64,000 nucleotides of DNA, taken from contig NZ_NESN01000003.1 in the NCBI RefSeq assembly GCF_003063455.1, positions 62,001 to 126,000 on the forward strand, given 5' to 3'. Each line of letters starts with the position of its first letter. Within the stretch, counting starts at the first letter, position 1. The notes beneath the pieces are model-generated. The model did not search any database and was not told where the DNA came from. It was given only the letters and a program-made list of their open reading frames with translations. Source of the stretch: Limnohabitans parvus II-B4 (GTDB lineage Bacteria; Pseudomonadota; Gammaproteobacteria; Burkholderiales; Burkholderiaceae_C). A program made the translations under genes and the position numbers. Of this stretch, positions 14,307 to 22,032 are shown piece by piece.

Positions 14307-16391
14307 ATGGTTCATTCAAAAGACGTGACTTCATTTGCAGACGATCGGTACGCCTTGCTGGACCGGGATCTGAGCATTCTGGCTTTCAATGAGCGTGTGC
14401 TGGACTGGGCGCACCGCCCGGAAGTGCCCGTGCTGGAGCGTTTGCGTTACCTGTGCATCGTGTCGTCAAATCTGGACGAGTTTTTTGAGGTGCGTGCAGA
14501 GCCGCACGTGATGGGCAGTTTGCAGAGTTTGAAATCGGGACAGTACACCGCAGCGAGTCTGGCCGCCATTTCTGAAAAAACCAACGCGATGATCGCGCGG
14601 CAATACGCGCTGTACAACGACGATTTGCTGCCCACTTTGCAGCGCAAGGGTTACCGCATCCTGTCGCACGGCGAGCGCAATGCCGCGCAGCGCCAATGGG
14701 TGCGCAGCTATTTTCACCGTGAAGTCCAGCCGTTGCTGGTGCCTGTGGGCCTTGACCCCGCACACCCGTTTCCTCAGGTGGCAAACAAGTCCTTGAACTT
14801 CATCGTGCAGTTGTCTGGCAAAGATGCTTTTGGCCGATCCAATGAGATCGCGATCGTCAAAGTCCCGCGTGTACTGCCCCGTTTGATTCCCTTGCCTGCC
14901 AGAGTGTGCGATGGCAGCACCGCTTTTGTCATGCTGTCCAGTGTGATTCGGGCGCATTTGGCCGAATTGTTTCCGGGCCGTGAGGTTGGGCAGTTCTCGC
15001 AGTTTCGGGTCACGCGTAACTCGGATCTCGCGGTAGACGAAGACGAAATCGCCAATCTGCGCATGGCCTTGCGCCAAGGACTGCAGCACCGTCACTACGG
15101 CCAGGCGGTTCGACTGGAAGTGTCTGCCAACTGTTCACCCCGCTTGGTGGAGTTTTTACGCAAGGAATTTCAGCTGCCAGAGCCATCGGTGTTTCGGGTC
15201 AATGGACCGGTGAATCTGGTGCGCTTGATGCAGCTGATCGATCTGATCGATGCCCCCGAATTGCTGTTCCCGCCTTACAAAGCCAGTTTCCCAATACAAG
15301 TGCCGCAGCACGGTTCGATCTTTGCGCGCCTCAAAGACGGTGATGTGATGATCCACCAGCCGTTTGAGAGTTTCGATGGCGTGCTGGCGTTTTTGCGCGA
15401 AGCCGTCATGGATCCGAATGTGCTGGCCATCAAGCAAACGATTTACCGTGCAGGCAGCGATCCAACCATGATGGATTTGCTGCGCGAAGCCGTCCGCCGC
15501 GGCAAGGAAGTGACCGCGGTGGTGGAGTTGAAAGCCCGATTTGACGAAGAGGCCAACATCAACTGGGCTGAGCAACTCGAATCGATTGGCGTGCAGGTGG
15601 TTTACGGCATCGTGGGTCTGAAGACCCACGCCAAGATGTTGTTGGTCACGCGGAGCGAGGGGCGATCGCTCAAGCGTTATGGGCATTTATCGACAGGCAA
15701 TTACAACCGCCGCACCGCAGCCCTTTACACCGATATCAGCTACCTCACCGCCGATGCCGACATCACCTCGGACATGGACCAGTTGTTTGGCCACTTGGCC
15801 AGCCAGAGCCGTTTGCCGAAAATGAAGCGTTTGCTGGTGGCCCCTTTTCAGCTGCATGCCGACATGCAAGCGCGCATCGCGGCCGTAGGCGACGCGGCGG
15901 CGCGAGGCGCTGTGGGGCGCATCGTGATCAAGATGAACGCTTTGACCGATGAGCCTCTGATTGAGGCTTTGCTGGAGGCGGGGCAAAAAGGCGCCAAGAT
16001 TGACCTGATCGTGCGCGGGGCCTGCATGTTACCTGCCGGTGTGGCGGGCTTCAGTGAAAACATCCGGGTGCGCTCGGTCATTGGCCGCTTTCTGGAGCAC
16101 TCTCGGGTCTTTTACTTTTGCGCAGATCAGGACGAATCGCTGTATTTGTCGAGTGCCGACTGGATGAGCCGCAACATGACCCGCAGGATCGAGTTGGCAT
16201 GGCCCGTGACAGACCCAGTTTTGCGTCAACGCATCATTGACGAATGCCTGATTGCCTACCTGCACGATGGCCGCGATGCCTGGGATTTGGCCCCTGACGG
16301 TCAGTACCACCGTGTGGGTTTGACGGCGCCCGGCCATGGCGCTCAGAACGCTTTGATGCAACGCTACAGCGCCGCTACCCACCAGGAGTAA
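14307..16391 (+). CDS. ppk: Polyphosphate kinase 1
   Basis: PPK1 reversibly transfers the gamma phosphate of ATP to polyphosphate. The 694-residue length is standard. The N-terminal domain reads DRDLSILAFNERVLDWA. The head domain and the two phospholipase-D-like C-terminal domains follow. The stretch GHLSTGNYNRRTA holds the phospho-acceptor histidine, and FLEHSRVFYF carries the second conserved histidine. The gene has its own Pho-box promoter and is followed 4 bp later by sixA. With ppx about 1.1 kb away it forms a polyphosphate storage and release module. Confidence 0.96.
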   Translation: MVHSKDVTSFADDRYALLDRDLSILAFNERVLDWAHRPEVPVLERLRYLCIVSSNLDEFFEVRAEPHVMGSLQSLKSGQYTAASLAAISEKTNAMIARQYALYNDDLLPTLQRKGYRILSHGERNAAQRQWVRSYFHREVQPLLVPVGLDPAHPFPQVANKSLNFIVQLSGKDAFGRSNEIAIVKVPRVLPRLIPLPARVCDGSTAFVMLSSVIRAHLAELFPGREVGQFSQFRVTRNSDLAVDEDEIANLRMALRQGLQHRHYGQAVRLEVSANCSPRLVEFLRKEFQLPEPSVFRVNGPVNLVRLMQLIDLIDAPELLFPPYKASFPIQVPQHGSIFARLKDGDVMIHQPFESFDGVLAFLREAVMDPNVLAIKQTIYRAGSDPTMMDLLREAVRRGKEVTAVVELKARFDEEANINWAEQLESIGVQVVYGIVGLKTHAKMLLVTRSEGRSLKRYGHLSTGNYNRRTAALYTDISYLTADADITSDMDQLFGHLASQSRLPKMKRLLVAPFQLHADMQARIAAVGDAAARGAVGRIVIKMNALTDEPLIEALLEAGQKGAKIDLIVRGACMLPAGVAGFSENIRVRSVIGRFLEHSRVFYFCADQDESLYLSSADWMSRNMTRRIELAWPVTDPVLRQRIIDECLIAYLHDGRDAWDLAPDGQYHRVGLTAPGHGAQNALMQRYSAATHQE

Positions 16392-16395
16392 CGCG

Positions 16396-16857
16396 ATGGA
16401 CTTGATTGTCTGGCGTCATGCCGAAGCCCACGAGGCTGGGCCGGGTGAAGACGATATGCAACGGGTCTTGACGCCCCGTGGCCGAAAACAGGCGGAGCGC
16501 ATGGCGGTCTGGCTTGAAAACCAGCTGCCACAAGGCACCCGGATTTTGAGCAGCCCGGCCGTCAGGTCAGAGCAAACGGTGCGTGCCTTGGGTCGTAAAT
16601 ACAAAGTGCGTGATGCCTTGTCGCCGGGTGCTTCGGTTCAGGATGTTCTGGAAACTTCGGGCTGGCCTGATGCCAAGTACCCGGTTTTGCTGGTGGGGCA
16701 CCAGCCCGCATTGGGCAGCGTGATCGCCCATTTGCTGAAAATGCCGGATGACGCATGTGCCATCCGCAAAGGCGCTGTCTGGTGGTTGCGCCGACGCAGC
16801 CGGGAAGGGCTGGACCAGACAGTGCTTTTGGCCGTGACCTCCCCGGAAAAACTGTAA
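16396..16857 (+). CDS. sixA: SixA-type phosphohistidine phosphatase
   Basis: The 153-residue protein belongs to the histidine phosphatase superfamily. WRHAEAH holds the catalytic RHG-type histidine and VGHQPALG the second one. Its small size matches SixA, which dephosphorylates histidine phosphotransfer domains. AGGAG (16385-16389) gives a good ribosome binding site and the gene follows ppk by 4 bp. Pairing with ppk is recurrent in proteobacteria, so a role in phosphohistidine turnover linked to polyphosphate metabolism is possible but unproven. It converges with the H1-like gene; only 6 bp separate the stops. Confidence 0.88.
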   Translation: MDLIVWRHAEAHEAGPGEDDMQRVLTPRGRKQAERMAVWLENQLPQGTRILSSPAVRSEQTVRALGRKYKVRDALSPGASVQDVLETSGWPDAKYPVLLVGHQPALGSVIAHLLKMPDDACAIRKGAVWWLRRRSREGLDQTVLLAVTSPEKL

Positions 16858-16863
16858 TAGACG

Positions 16864-17379
16864 TCAGTCTTTGGCTGGACGTCCGGTCTTGATGGTCGGA
16901 ATGCTGGCCAAGGCCTTTTTGAATGATGCATCTGTCATTCCCGCCAGTGCACTCAAGCCTGCGCGAATCAGTTCGCTTTTCTTGACGCCAACACCCAGCG
17001 TCAATGCACGCTTTTTCATCTCGCCGATTTGCAGCAGCTCGGTTTTGGGGATGGTGAAACTGTCACGCACCACTTTGACTTTTTTGTCTTTCAAAGGTTT
17101 TGCAGGTGCTGCTGCCTGCTTTTTGAGTGTGGGCTTGGAAGCTGGTTTGGCAGCGGGTTCCGCAACGGGCTTGACAGCCTTGGCGACGGTCGCCTTGACT
17201 GTGGGTTTTGTGGTGGCTTTTTTCGCCACTGGCTGGGCCCGCTGTGTTTTGGCGGATGCCGCTTTCAACGGTGCTGCTGCTTTTTTGCGCGCGGGTGCGT
17301 GGGTGTTGCTCGATTTAGACGTTGGGGTGGCATCGACAGCAGGTGTGGATGGGGTGGAGGTGCGTGAGGTCATGTTCAT
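16864..17379 (-). CDS. Histone H1-like Ala/Lys/Pro-rich protein with RHH-like C-terminal domain
   Basis: The 171-residue protein has two parts. Residues 1-100 are low-complexity, made of Ala, Lys, Pro and Thr with AKPASKPT-type repeats, like the tails of H1-type or AlgP proteins. Residues 101-171 are ordered: KVVRDSFTIPKTEL could be a ribbon strand, followed by helices EMKKRALTLG and KKSELIRAGLSAL, which resembles a ribbon-helix-helix DNA-binding fold. It is likely a nucleoid-associated protein or regulator. A 25-bp palindrome lies 22 bp upstream of its start, as for an autoregulator. The repeat-rich gene may vary in length between strains. Confidence 0.7.
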   Translation of the reverse strand: MNMTSRTSTPSTPAVDATPTSKSSNTHAPARKKAAAPLKAASAKTQRAQPVAKKATTKPTVKATVAKAVKPVAEPAAKPASKPTLKKQAAAPAKPLKDKKVKVVRDSFTIPKTELLQIGEMKKRALTLGVGVKKSELIRAGLSALAGMTDASFKKALASIPTIKTGRPAKD

Positions 17380-17400
17380 GGCAAGTGAATTTTTAAAATT

Positions 17401-17425
17401 AACGGTGTATACAGTTTATACCGTT
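17401..17425. promoter_or_regulatory. 25-bp palindrome, putative operator of the H1-like gene
   Basis: The arms AACGGT (17401-17406) and ACCGTT (17420-17425) flank a TATAC-rich centre that is itself nearly symmetric. On the minus strand the centre offers TATAAA as a -10, with TTGTCA about 15 bp upstream. A dimeric repressor here would block transcription of the H1-like gene. The C-terminal RHH-like domain of that protein makes autoregulation the simplest reading. Confidence 0.5.
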
Positions 17426-17489
17426 GATTCAAAAATGACAAGTCAGCAGGTTGGGGACGTCGTTACCGTTCCTCGTCGGGGCTGAAAAC

Positions 17490-17511
17490 GCAGGCGCTTG
17501 TGTGCGCCTGC
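17490..17511 (-). terminator. Hairpin terminator downstream of ppx
   Basis: GCAGGCGC (17490-17497) pairs with GCGCCTGC (17504-17511) around a 6-nt loop. Read on the minus strand it comes 15 bp after the ppx stop and is followed by GTTTTC, a short T-run. It would separate ppx from the downstream H1-like gene on the same strand. Confidence 0.55.
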
Positions 17512-17525
17512 ACGCAGGCAGATGT

Positions 17526-19028
17526 TCAATCTGTCTGAACTTGAAACGTCCAGTCGGTTTTTTGCCAGGCCGTTTTTTCTTCCCGCAGCAGGTGGGTGGA
17601 CTGAGGCCAGAGTTCTGCCCAATCGGGGCTGATTTTCAGACGGGCTGTGCGTCGCAGCGCATCACAGCTGATGTCCAAACCCGACAAGTCGGGGTCACGT
17701 CGTGCATGGCACACAATCACGGCCAGTCGCAGGGCCATGAGTTGCTGCGCAAAACTGGCGTCTTCCATCTCGAGTTCAAGTTTGCGCAATTTGCCCCGGT
17801 GGCCCAGCACCAATTGGCTCAGGCGGTGCAGCTCGTCTAGGGTGAAGCCCGGCAAGTCGGTGTTGTCCAGAATGTAGGCACCATGCTTGTGGTAATCGCT
17901 GTGCGAGATGCGCAGACCGGTTTCGTGCAATTGGCACGCCCAATGCAGCTTTTGCAAATAACGCTGACGCTCATCAGTGGGTGTGTCGGCGTTGTCTGGA
18001 ATCAGTGCTTGCAAAAGGCTTTGGGCCGTTCGGGACACTCTGTCTGCTTGCACTTTGTCAGTGCCAAAGCGTTGCGCCAGCCAATCGACCATCGAGGAAC
18101 GGACATCCTGCGTGCCTTCACGGTCAATCAGGTCGTACAACGCGCCATGCCTGAGCGCGCCTTGGGCCACGTGCATTTCATTGATTTGCAGCAAGTCAAA
18201 CACCGCTTGCAAGACCGCCAAGCCCCCGCCAATGACGGGTTTGCGGTCTTCTTTGACACCTTCGAGTCGCAGATTGTCTGGTTTTTGGGCTTTGAGCAAG
18301 CGGTCTTTAAGCCAAGCCAGTCCCTCGCGCGTAATTTGGCCTGGCGGCCATCCTGCTGCGGTCAACACATCCGACACGGCACCTACGGTGCCCGACGAGC
18401 CGTAACACTTGTCCCAGTGGCTCCGGTTGAACAAAATTTGGGCTTCGTCCAGCACGGCTTTGGCTGCGATTTCGGCTGACTTGAAGGCCGAGGGGGTCCA
18501 CAAACCGTCGGGGAAAAACTTCATTGACCAGGCCACGCTGCCCACGCGGTAAGACTCCAGGGTGCTGGCGCTTTCGTGCTGGCCCAAAATCATTTCGGTA
18601 GAACGCCCGCCAATGTCCACCACCAGGCGGCGCTCATCGGACTGAGGCAACAGGTGCGAGACACCGAGGTAGATCAGACGGGCTTCTTCCTTGCCGGCGA
18701 TCACTTCGATTGGAAAACCCAGAATGCGCTTGGCCTTGGCCAAAAACACATCGCGGTTGCGCGCTTCGCGCAGGGTTTGTGTGGCCACCGCACGCACATG
18801 GCTGGGCCTGAAGCCTGCAATGCGTTCGCCGAAGCGGGCCAGGCAATCCCAACCGCGCTCCATCGCTTCGTCTGTCAGGTTGCGCTCGGCGTCCAGGCCA
18901 TTGCCTTGTCGCACGGTTTCCTTGATGTACTCCACGCGCCGCAACTGACCCGCATCCATTTGACCAATTTCGAGCCGAAAACTGTTGGATCCCAGATCAA
19001 TGGCGGCGTAGAGAGACTTGGTTTGCAT
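17526..19028 (-). CDS. ppx: Exopolyphosphatase (Ppx/GppA family)
   Basis: Ppx removes terminal phosphates from polyphosphate; GppA-type activity on pppGpp is possible in the same family. The N-terminus YAAIDLGSNSFRLEIG is the ASKHA ATPase-like phosphate loop, and VDIGGRSTEMILG and GSSGTVGAVSDVL are the later conserved loops. An HD-like helical domain follows from about residue 310. The start at 19028 (500 residues) fits the promoter better than the in-frame ATG at 19049, which would sit only a few bases after the predicted transcription start. A three-repeat Pho box lies upstream, so storage and release of polyphosphate share one regulator. Confidence 0.93.
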   Translation of the reverse strand: MQTKSLYAAIDLGSNSFRLEIGQMDAGQLRRVEYIKETVRQGNGLDAERNLTDEAMERGWDCLARFGERIAGFRPSHVRAVATQTLREARNRDVFLAKAKRILGFPIEVIAGKEEARLIYLGVSHLLPQSDERRLVVDIGGRSTEMILGQHESASTLESYRVGSVAWSMKFFPDGLWTPSAFKSAEIAAKAVLDEAQILFNRSHWDKCYGSSGTVGAVSDVLTAAGWPPGQITREGLAWLKDRLLKAQKPDNLRLEGVKEDRKPVIGGGLAVLQAVFDLLQINEMHVAQGALRHGALYDLIDREGTQDVRSSMVDWLAQRFGTDKVQADRVSRTAQSLLQALIPDNADTPTDERQRYLQKLHWACQLHETGLRISHSDYHKHGAYILDNTDLPGFTLDELHRLSQLVLGHRGKLRKLELEMEDASFAQQLMALRLAVIVCHARRDPDLSGLDISCDALRRTARLKISPDWAELWPQSTHLLREEKTAWQKTDWTFQVQTD

Positions 19029-19061
19029 GAGGGCAGGCGTTGGTGACAAAGGGAAATTCAG

Positions 19062-19095
19062 ATTATGTGACGGATGTATGTCGATTCAATGACGG
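19062..19095 (-). promoter_or_regulatory. PhoB-dependent promoter of ppx
   Basis: Read on the minus strand, half-sites CCGTCAT, TCGACAT and CCGTCAC occur at exact 11-bp steps (plus-strand 19089-19095, 19078-19084, 19067-19073). From the second half-site a 10-bp spacer leads to CATAAT (19062-19067, 5/6 to the -10 consensus). The layout equals that of the ppk promoter. The site lies between arsR and ppx, so ppx has its own promoter. Confidence 0.7.
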
Positions 19096-19137
19096 GCGCT
19101 GGGTTCGGAACGCGATGCTGACAGCAAGCGCCTGGGT

Positions 19138-19521
19138 TCAACGTATCGCAGGCTCCGCTGTCCAGCAGTGGTCCGGCCCACAAGCCACAGGCGACATGTC
19201 AACGCAAGGAACGCCTTGGCAGCAGTGGTCTGTCAAAAATCCGACCAGGCTTTGCATGGCGGTCATGTCGGCGCGGTAACGCAAAAATCGCCCTTCGCGT
19301 TGCACGCTCACCAGGCCCGCATGGTGCAGTTCCTTGAGGTGAAAGGACAATGTGTTGGGTGGCAGTTCCAGCGCTTGCGACAGCTGGCCTGGCTGCATGC
19401 CTTCGGGGCCTGCACCCACGATGGCCCGGAACACGCGCAAGCGCGAGGTTTGTGCCAACGCCGCCAGGGCCTTGACGGCGAGGTCTTCGTCCATGGCGTT
19501 CAAAACGGTGTCTGTGCTCAT
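19138..19521 (-). CDS. arsR: ArsR-family metalloregulator
   Basis: The 127-residue winged-helix protein (LAALAQTSRLRVFRAI, then LPPNTLSFHLKELHHAGLV) is an ArsR/SmtB repressor. Its C-terminal tail is cysteine-rich, with HCCQGVPC and CGPDHCW, and could supply a thiolate site for arsenite, as in ArsR proteins with C-terminal cysteines. The usual CxC in helix alpha-4 is replaced by NTLSF, so the ligand site must be the tail. Its start overlaps the arsJ stop by 4 bp, which makes it the last gene of the GAPDH-arsJ-arsR operon, an autoregulatory arrangement. Confidence 0.88.
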   Translation of the reverse strand: MSTDTVLNAMDEDLAVKALAALAQTSRLRVFRAIVGAGPEGMQPGQLSQALELPPNTLSFHLKELHHAGLVSVQREGRFLRYRADMTAMQSLVGFLTDHCCQGVPCVDMSPVACGPDHCWTAEPAIR

Positions 19522-20804
19522 GGGGTGCCTGTCTTTTCTGAGGGCTTGGTGTGTTCAAGCAAACCTACGGGCAGACGCAAGGTGGTCAGCCAGCACAGCA
19601 AGAGCATGAGCGCCGAACCCAGCAAGGCGTACAGCAGCCCGCCCCACTGGTACAACAGGCCCGACAGCAGCGTCCCCATGAAGCGGCCCAGTGCGTTGGC
19701 CGCGTAGTAAAAGCCCACGTCTTCGGCCGCTTTTTCAGAGCCCGCGTAGGCCAATATCAGGTAACTGTGCACCGACGAGTTGATGGCAAAGGCAAAGCCG
19801 AAGAGGCTCAGGCCTCCGACCACCCACCACTGCAGCTGCGGCGCTTGCAGCCAAACGGCGGCGGCAATGCCCAGTGGAATGAGCGTGAGCGCCGCCGACC
19901 ACCAGCGGGCTGCAGGCACCTCGCGGCTCAGGCCGTCGACGCTGCGGCGCACCAGTTGCGGGGCCAGCGCTTGCACCAGGCCGTAGCCAATCGTCCAGGC
20001 GGCCAAAAAGCCGCCCACCATGGTGAAGGTCCAGCCCACCGAATACAAAAACACCGGCACGCCCACCACAAACCACACGTCGCGTGCGCCAAACAAGGCC
20101 ACACGGGCAGCAGCCAGCGCGTTGATGCCTTCACTCTTGGCAAACAACTCACGCGCCGAACCCGAGGCTTTGCTCTTGCCCATCATGGGTGGCAAGCTGC
20201 TCACCACCCCGATCAACACCAAAGCCAAGAGGCCTGACATGGCCCAGAGTGAGCCCTGAAAACCCAGCGTTTCCAAAAGCAAGCCGCCCAAAAAGAAGCC
20301 AAAGCCTTTCATGGCGTTTTTGCTGCCGGTGAACCAGGCTACCCATTTGAACAATTGGCCGTTGCCTTGGTCTTTGGCTTGCGCCTGCGTGATCTTGATG
20401 GCCGACTTGCTGGCGGTTTTGGTCAGGTCTTTGGCCACACCGCACACCCCTTGCGCCAGCACCACCCAGGCGACCGACAGGTTGGCGGTCCATTCGGGTT
20501 GCAGTGCCGACAGCAAGCCAAAGCCAATGATCTGCGTGGTCAAACCCACGGTGAGCATGCGGGCAATGCCAAAGCGCGTGGCCAGCCAGCCGCCGATCAG
20601 GTTGGCCAGCACACCCGCCGCTTCGTACAGTAAGAACAAAAAGGCCAGCGTGAAAGGCGAGTAGCCCAGCTTGTAAAAATGCAGCAGCACCAACATGCGC
20701 AAAGCGCCATCGGTCAGGGTGAAGCCCCAATAGGCTGCGGTGACGATGCCGTAGTTGCGTTCAGCGGCGGTGACACCGCCGTAGTGGCGTTCAGCAGCGT
20801 TCAT
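19518..20804 (-). CDS. arsJ: Organoarsenical efflux MFS transporter ArsJ
   Basis: This 428-residue MFS protein has about twelve helices and matches ArsJ, which exports 1-arseno-3-phosphoglycerate. The recognisable stretches are YWGFTLTDGALRMLVLLHF at the start, GVCGVAKDLTKTASKSAIK, and WFTGSKNAMKGFGFFLGG. It starts 1 bp after the GAPDH stop. The pair works together: the dehydrogenase uses arsenate in place of phosphate and ArsJ expels the unstable product, which falls apart outside to arsenate. That gives resistance without arsenate reduction. No arsC, arsB or acr3 gene is present in this window. Confidence 0.92.
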   Translation of the reverse strand: MNAAERHYGGVTAAERNYGIVTAAYWGFTLTDGALRMLVLLHFYKLGYSPFTLAFLFLLYEAAGVLANLIGGWLATRFGIARMLTVGLTTQIIGFGLLSALQPEWTANLSVAWVVLAQGVCGVAKDLTKTASKSAIKITQAQAKDQGNGQLFKWVAWFTGSKNAMKGFGFFLGGLLLETLGFQGSLWAMSGLLALVLIGVVSSLPPMMGKSKASGSARELFAKSEGINALAAARVALFGARDVWFVVGVPVFLYSVGWTFTMVGGFLAAWTIGYGLVQALAPQLVRRSVDGLSREVPAARWWSAALTLIPLGIAAAVWLQAPQLQWWVVGGLSLFGFAFAINSSVHSYLILAYAGSEKAAEDVGFYYAANALGRFMGTLLSGLLYQWGGLLYALLGSALMLLLCWLTTLRLPVGLLEHTKPSEKTGTP

Positions 20805-20805
20805 C

Positions 20806-21849
20806 TCAGATGCCGACTTCGTTCATGTGGCAGGCCAAATCCACCATGCGGCAGGCGTAACCCATTTCGTTGTCGTACCAAGCGTAAATTTTCAGCAGTG
20901 TGCCGTCGGTCACCAGTGTGGACAGCGCGTCCACGATGGCGCTGCGCGTGTCGCGGGCGTAATCCACGCTGACCAAGGGGCGTGTTTCGTAGCCGAGGAT
21001 GCCGGCCAGCGGGCCTTGGGCTGCGGCGGCAAACAAGGCGTTGACTTCTTCAGCGCTGGTCTCGCGCTTCATCTCGAACACGCAGTCGGTGAGCGAGGCG
21101 TTGAGCACCGGGGCACGCACCGCGTGGCCGTTGAGCTTGCCCTTGAGCTCGGGGTAGATCAGGGCAATCGCTGTGGCGCTGCCGGTGGTGGTGGGGGCCA
21201 AACTCATCATGGCGCTGCGGGCGCGGCGCAAGTCTTTGTGCGGCGCGTCCACCACCAAGTTGGTGTTGGTCGGATCGTGGATGGTGGTGATCTGCCCGTG
21301 CTTGATGCCAATGGCTTCGTGCACCACCTTGACCACTGGGGCCAGACAATTGGTGGTGCAGGACGCAGCCGTGACGATGCGGTCTTTGGCCGGGTTGTAC
21401 TGCGTGTGGTTGATGCCGACCACGATGTTCAGCACATCGCCCACCTTGACGGGGGCGGCCACGATGACGCGTTTAGCGCCCCGGTCCAGGTGGCCTTGAA
21501 TGGTTTCGGGCGTTAAAAATTTGCCGGTGCACTCCAGCACCAAGTCAACGCCCATGTCGCCCCAGGGGATGTCGGCCGGGTTGGCGTGCGATGAAAAACC
21601 CAGTGTGCGTTCACCGATGCGGATCTGGCTCTCGCCTTCGGCTTCGATGTGCTCACGCCACTTGCCCTGCACCGAGTCAAAGGCCAGCAAATGCGCCGTG
21701 GCCGCTGCGCCGCCTTTGAGTTCATTCAGGTGCACCACCTCCAGGCGGTTGCCTGCGCGGGGGTCGTCCAGCTGGCGCTCGGCAGCGCCCATGGCCGCAC
21801 GCAAGGCCAAACGGCCGATGCGGCCCATGCCGTTGATACCGACTTTCAT
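20806..21849 (-). CDS. ArsJ-associated glyceraldehyde-3-phosphate dehydrogenase
   Basis: The 347-residue enzyme has the NAD-binding [15 protein letters not shown] at the N-terminus, the catalytic cysteine in [11 protein letters not shown], and the C-terminal [15 protein letters not shown]. The short insert around [16 protein letters not shown] and its position before arsJ mark it as the arsenate-resistance paralogue, not the glycolytic enzyme. It converts glyceraldehyde 3-phosphate plus arsenate to 1-arseno-3-phosphoglycerate for export. The start is 43 bp from a Pho-box cluster shared with the divergent phoX, so phosphate limitation may also drive this operon. Family assignment is strong, regulation is inference. 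Confidence 0.92.
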   Translation of the reverse strand: MKVGINGMGRIGRLALRAAMGAAERQLDDPRAGNRLEVVHLNELKGGAAATAHLLAFDSVQGKWREHIEAEGESQIRIGERTLGFSSHANPADIPWGDMGVDLVLECTGKFLTPETIQGHLDRGAKRVIVAAPVKVGDVLNIVVGINHTQYNPAKDRIVTAASCTTNCLAPVVKVVHEAIGIKHGQITTIHDPTNTNLVVDAPHKDLRRARSAMMSLAPTTTGSATAIALIYPELKGKLNGHAVRAPVLNASLTDCVFEMKRETSAEEVNALFAAAAQGPLAGILGYETRPLVSVDYARDTRSAIVDALSTLVTDGTLLKIYAWYDNEMGYACRMVDLACHMNEVGI

Positions 21850-21891
21850 GTTTTATCTTTCAATGGTTCTGGAAATGTAGTTTTCTGGATT

Positions 21892-21920
21892 TTGTCATGA
21901 CTCTGTGACGATTCCGTGAC
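21892..21920. promoter_or_regulatory. Triple PhoB box between phoX and the GAPDH-arsJ-arsR operon
   Basis: TTGTCAT (21892), CTGTGAC (21903) and CCGTGAC (21914) are three half-sites at exact 11-bp steps facing phoX. The partly symmetric GTGAC/GTCAC content also gives half-sites on the minus strand (ACGTCAC, TCGTCAC), with CAAAAT 10 bp further towards the GAPDH gene. One element may therefore serve both directions. No convincing -10 was found on the phoX side, whose start is 112 bp away. Confidence 0.65.
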
Positions 21921-22032
21921 GTTCAGGCACGGCAAACACCTCGTCTGCTCGTCTTTAAATTGTCAAAATAAAGCCATGAAATGGTCACATCAAAAACATG
22001 AAATCAGGTTTTTCTCAATGGAGCTGATGACC

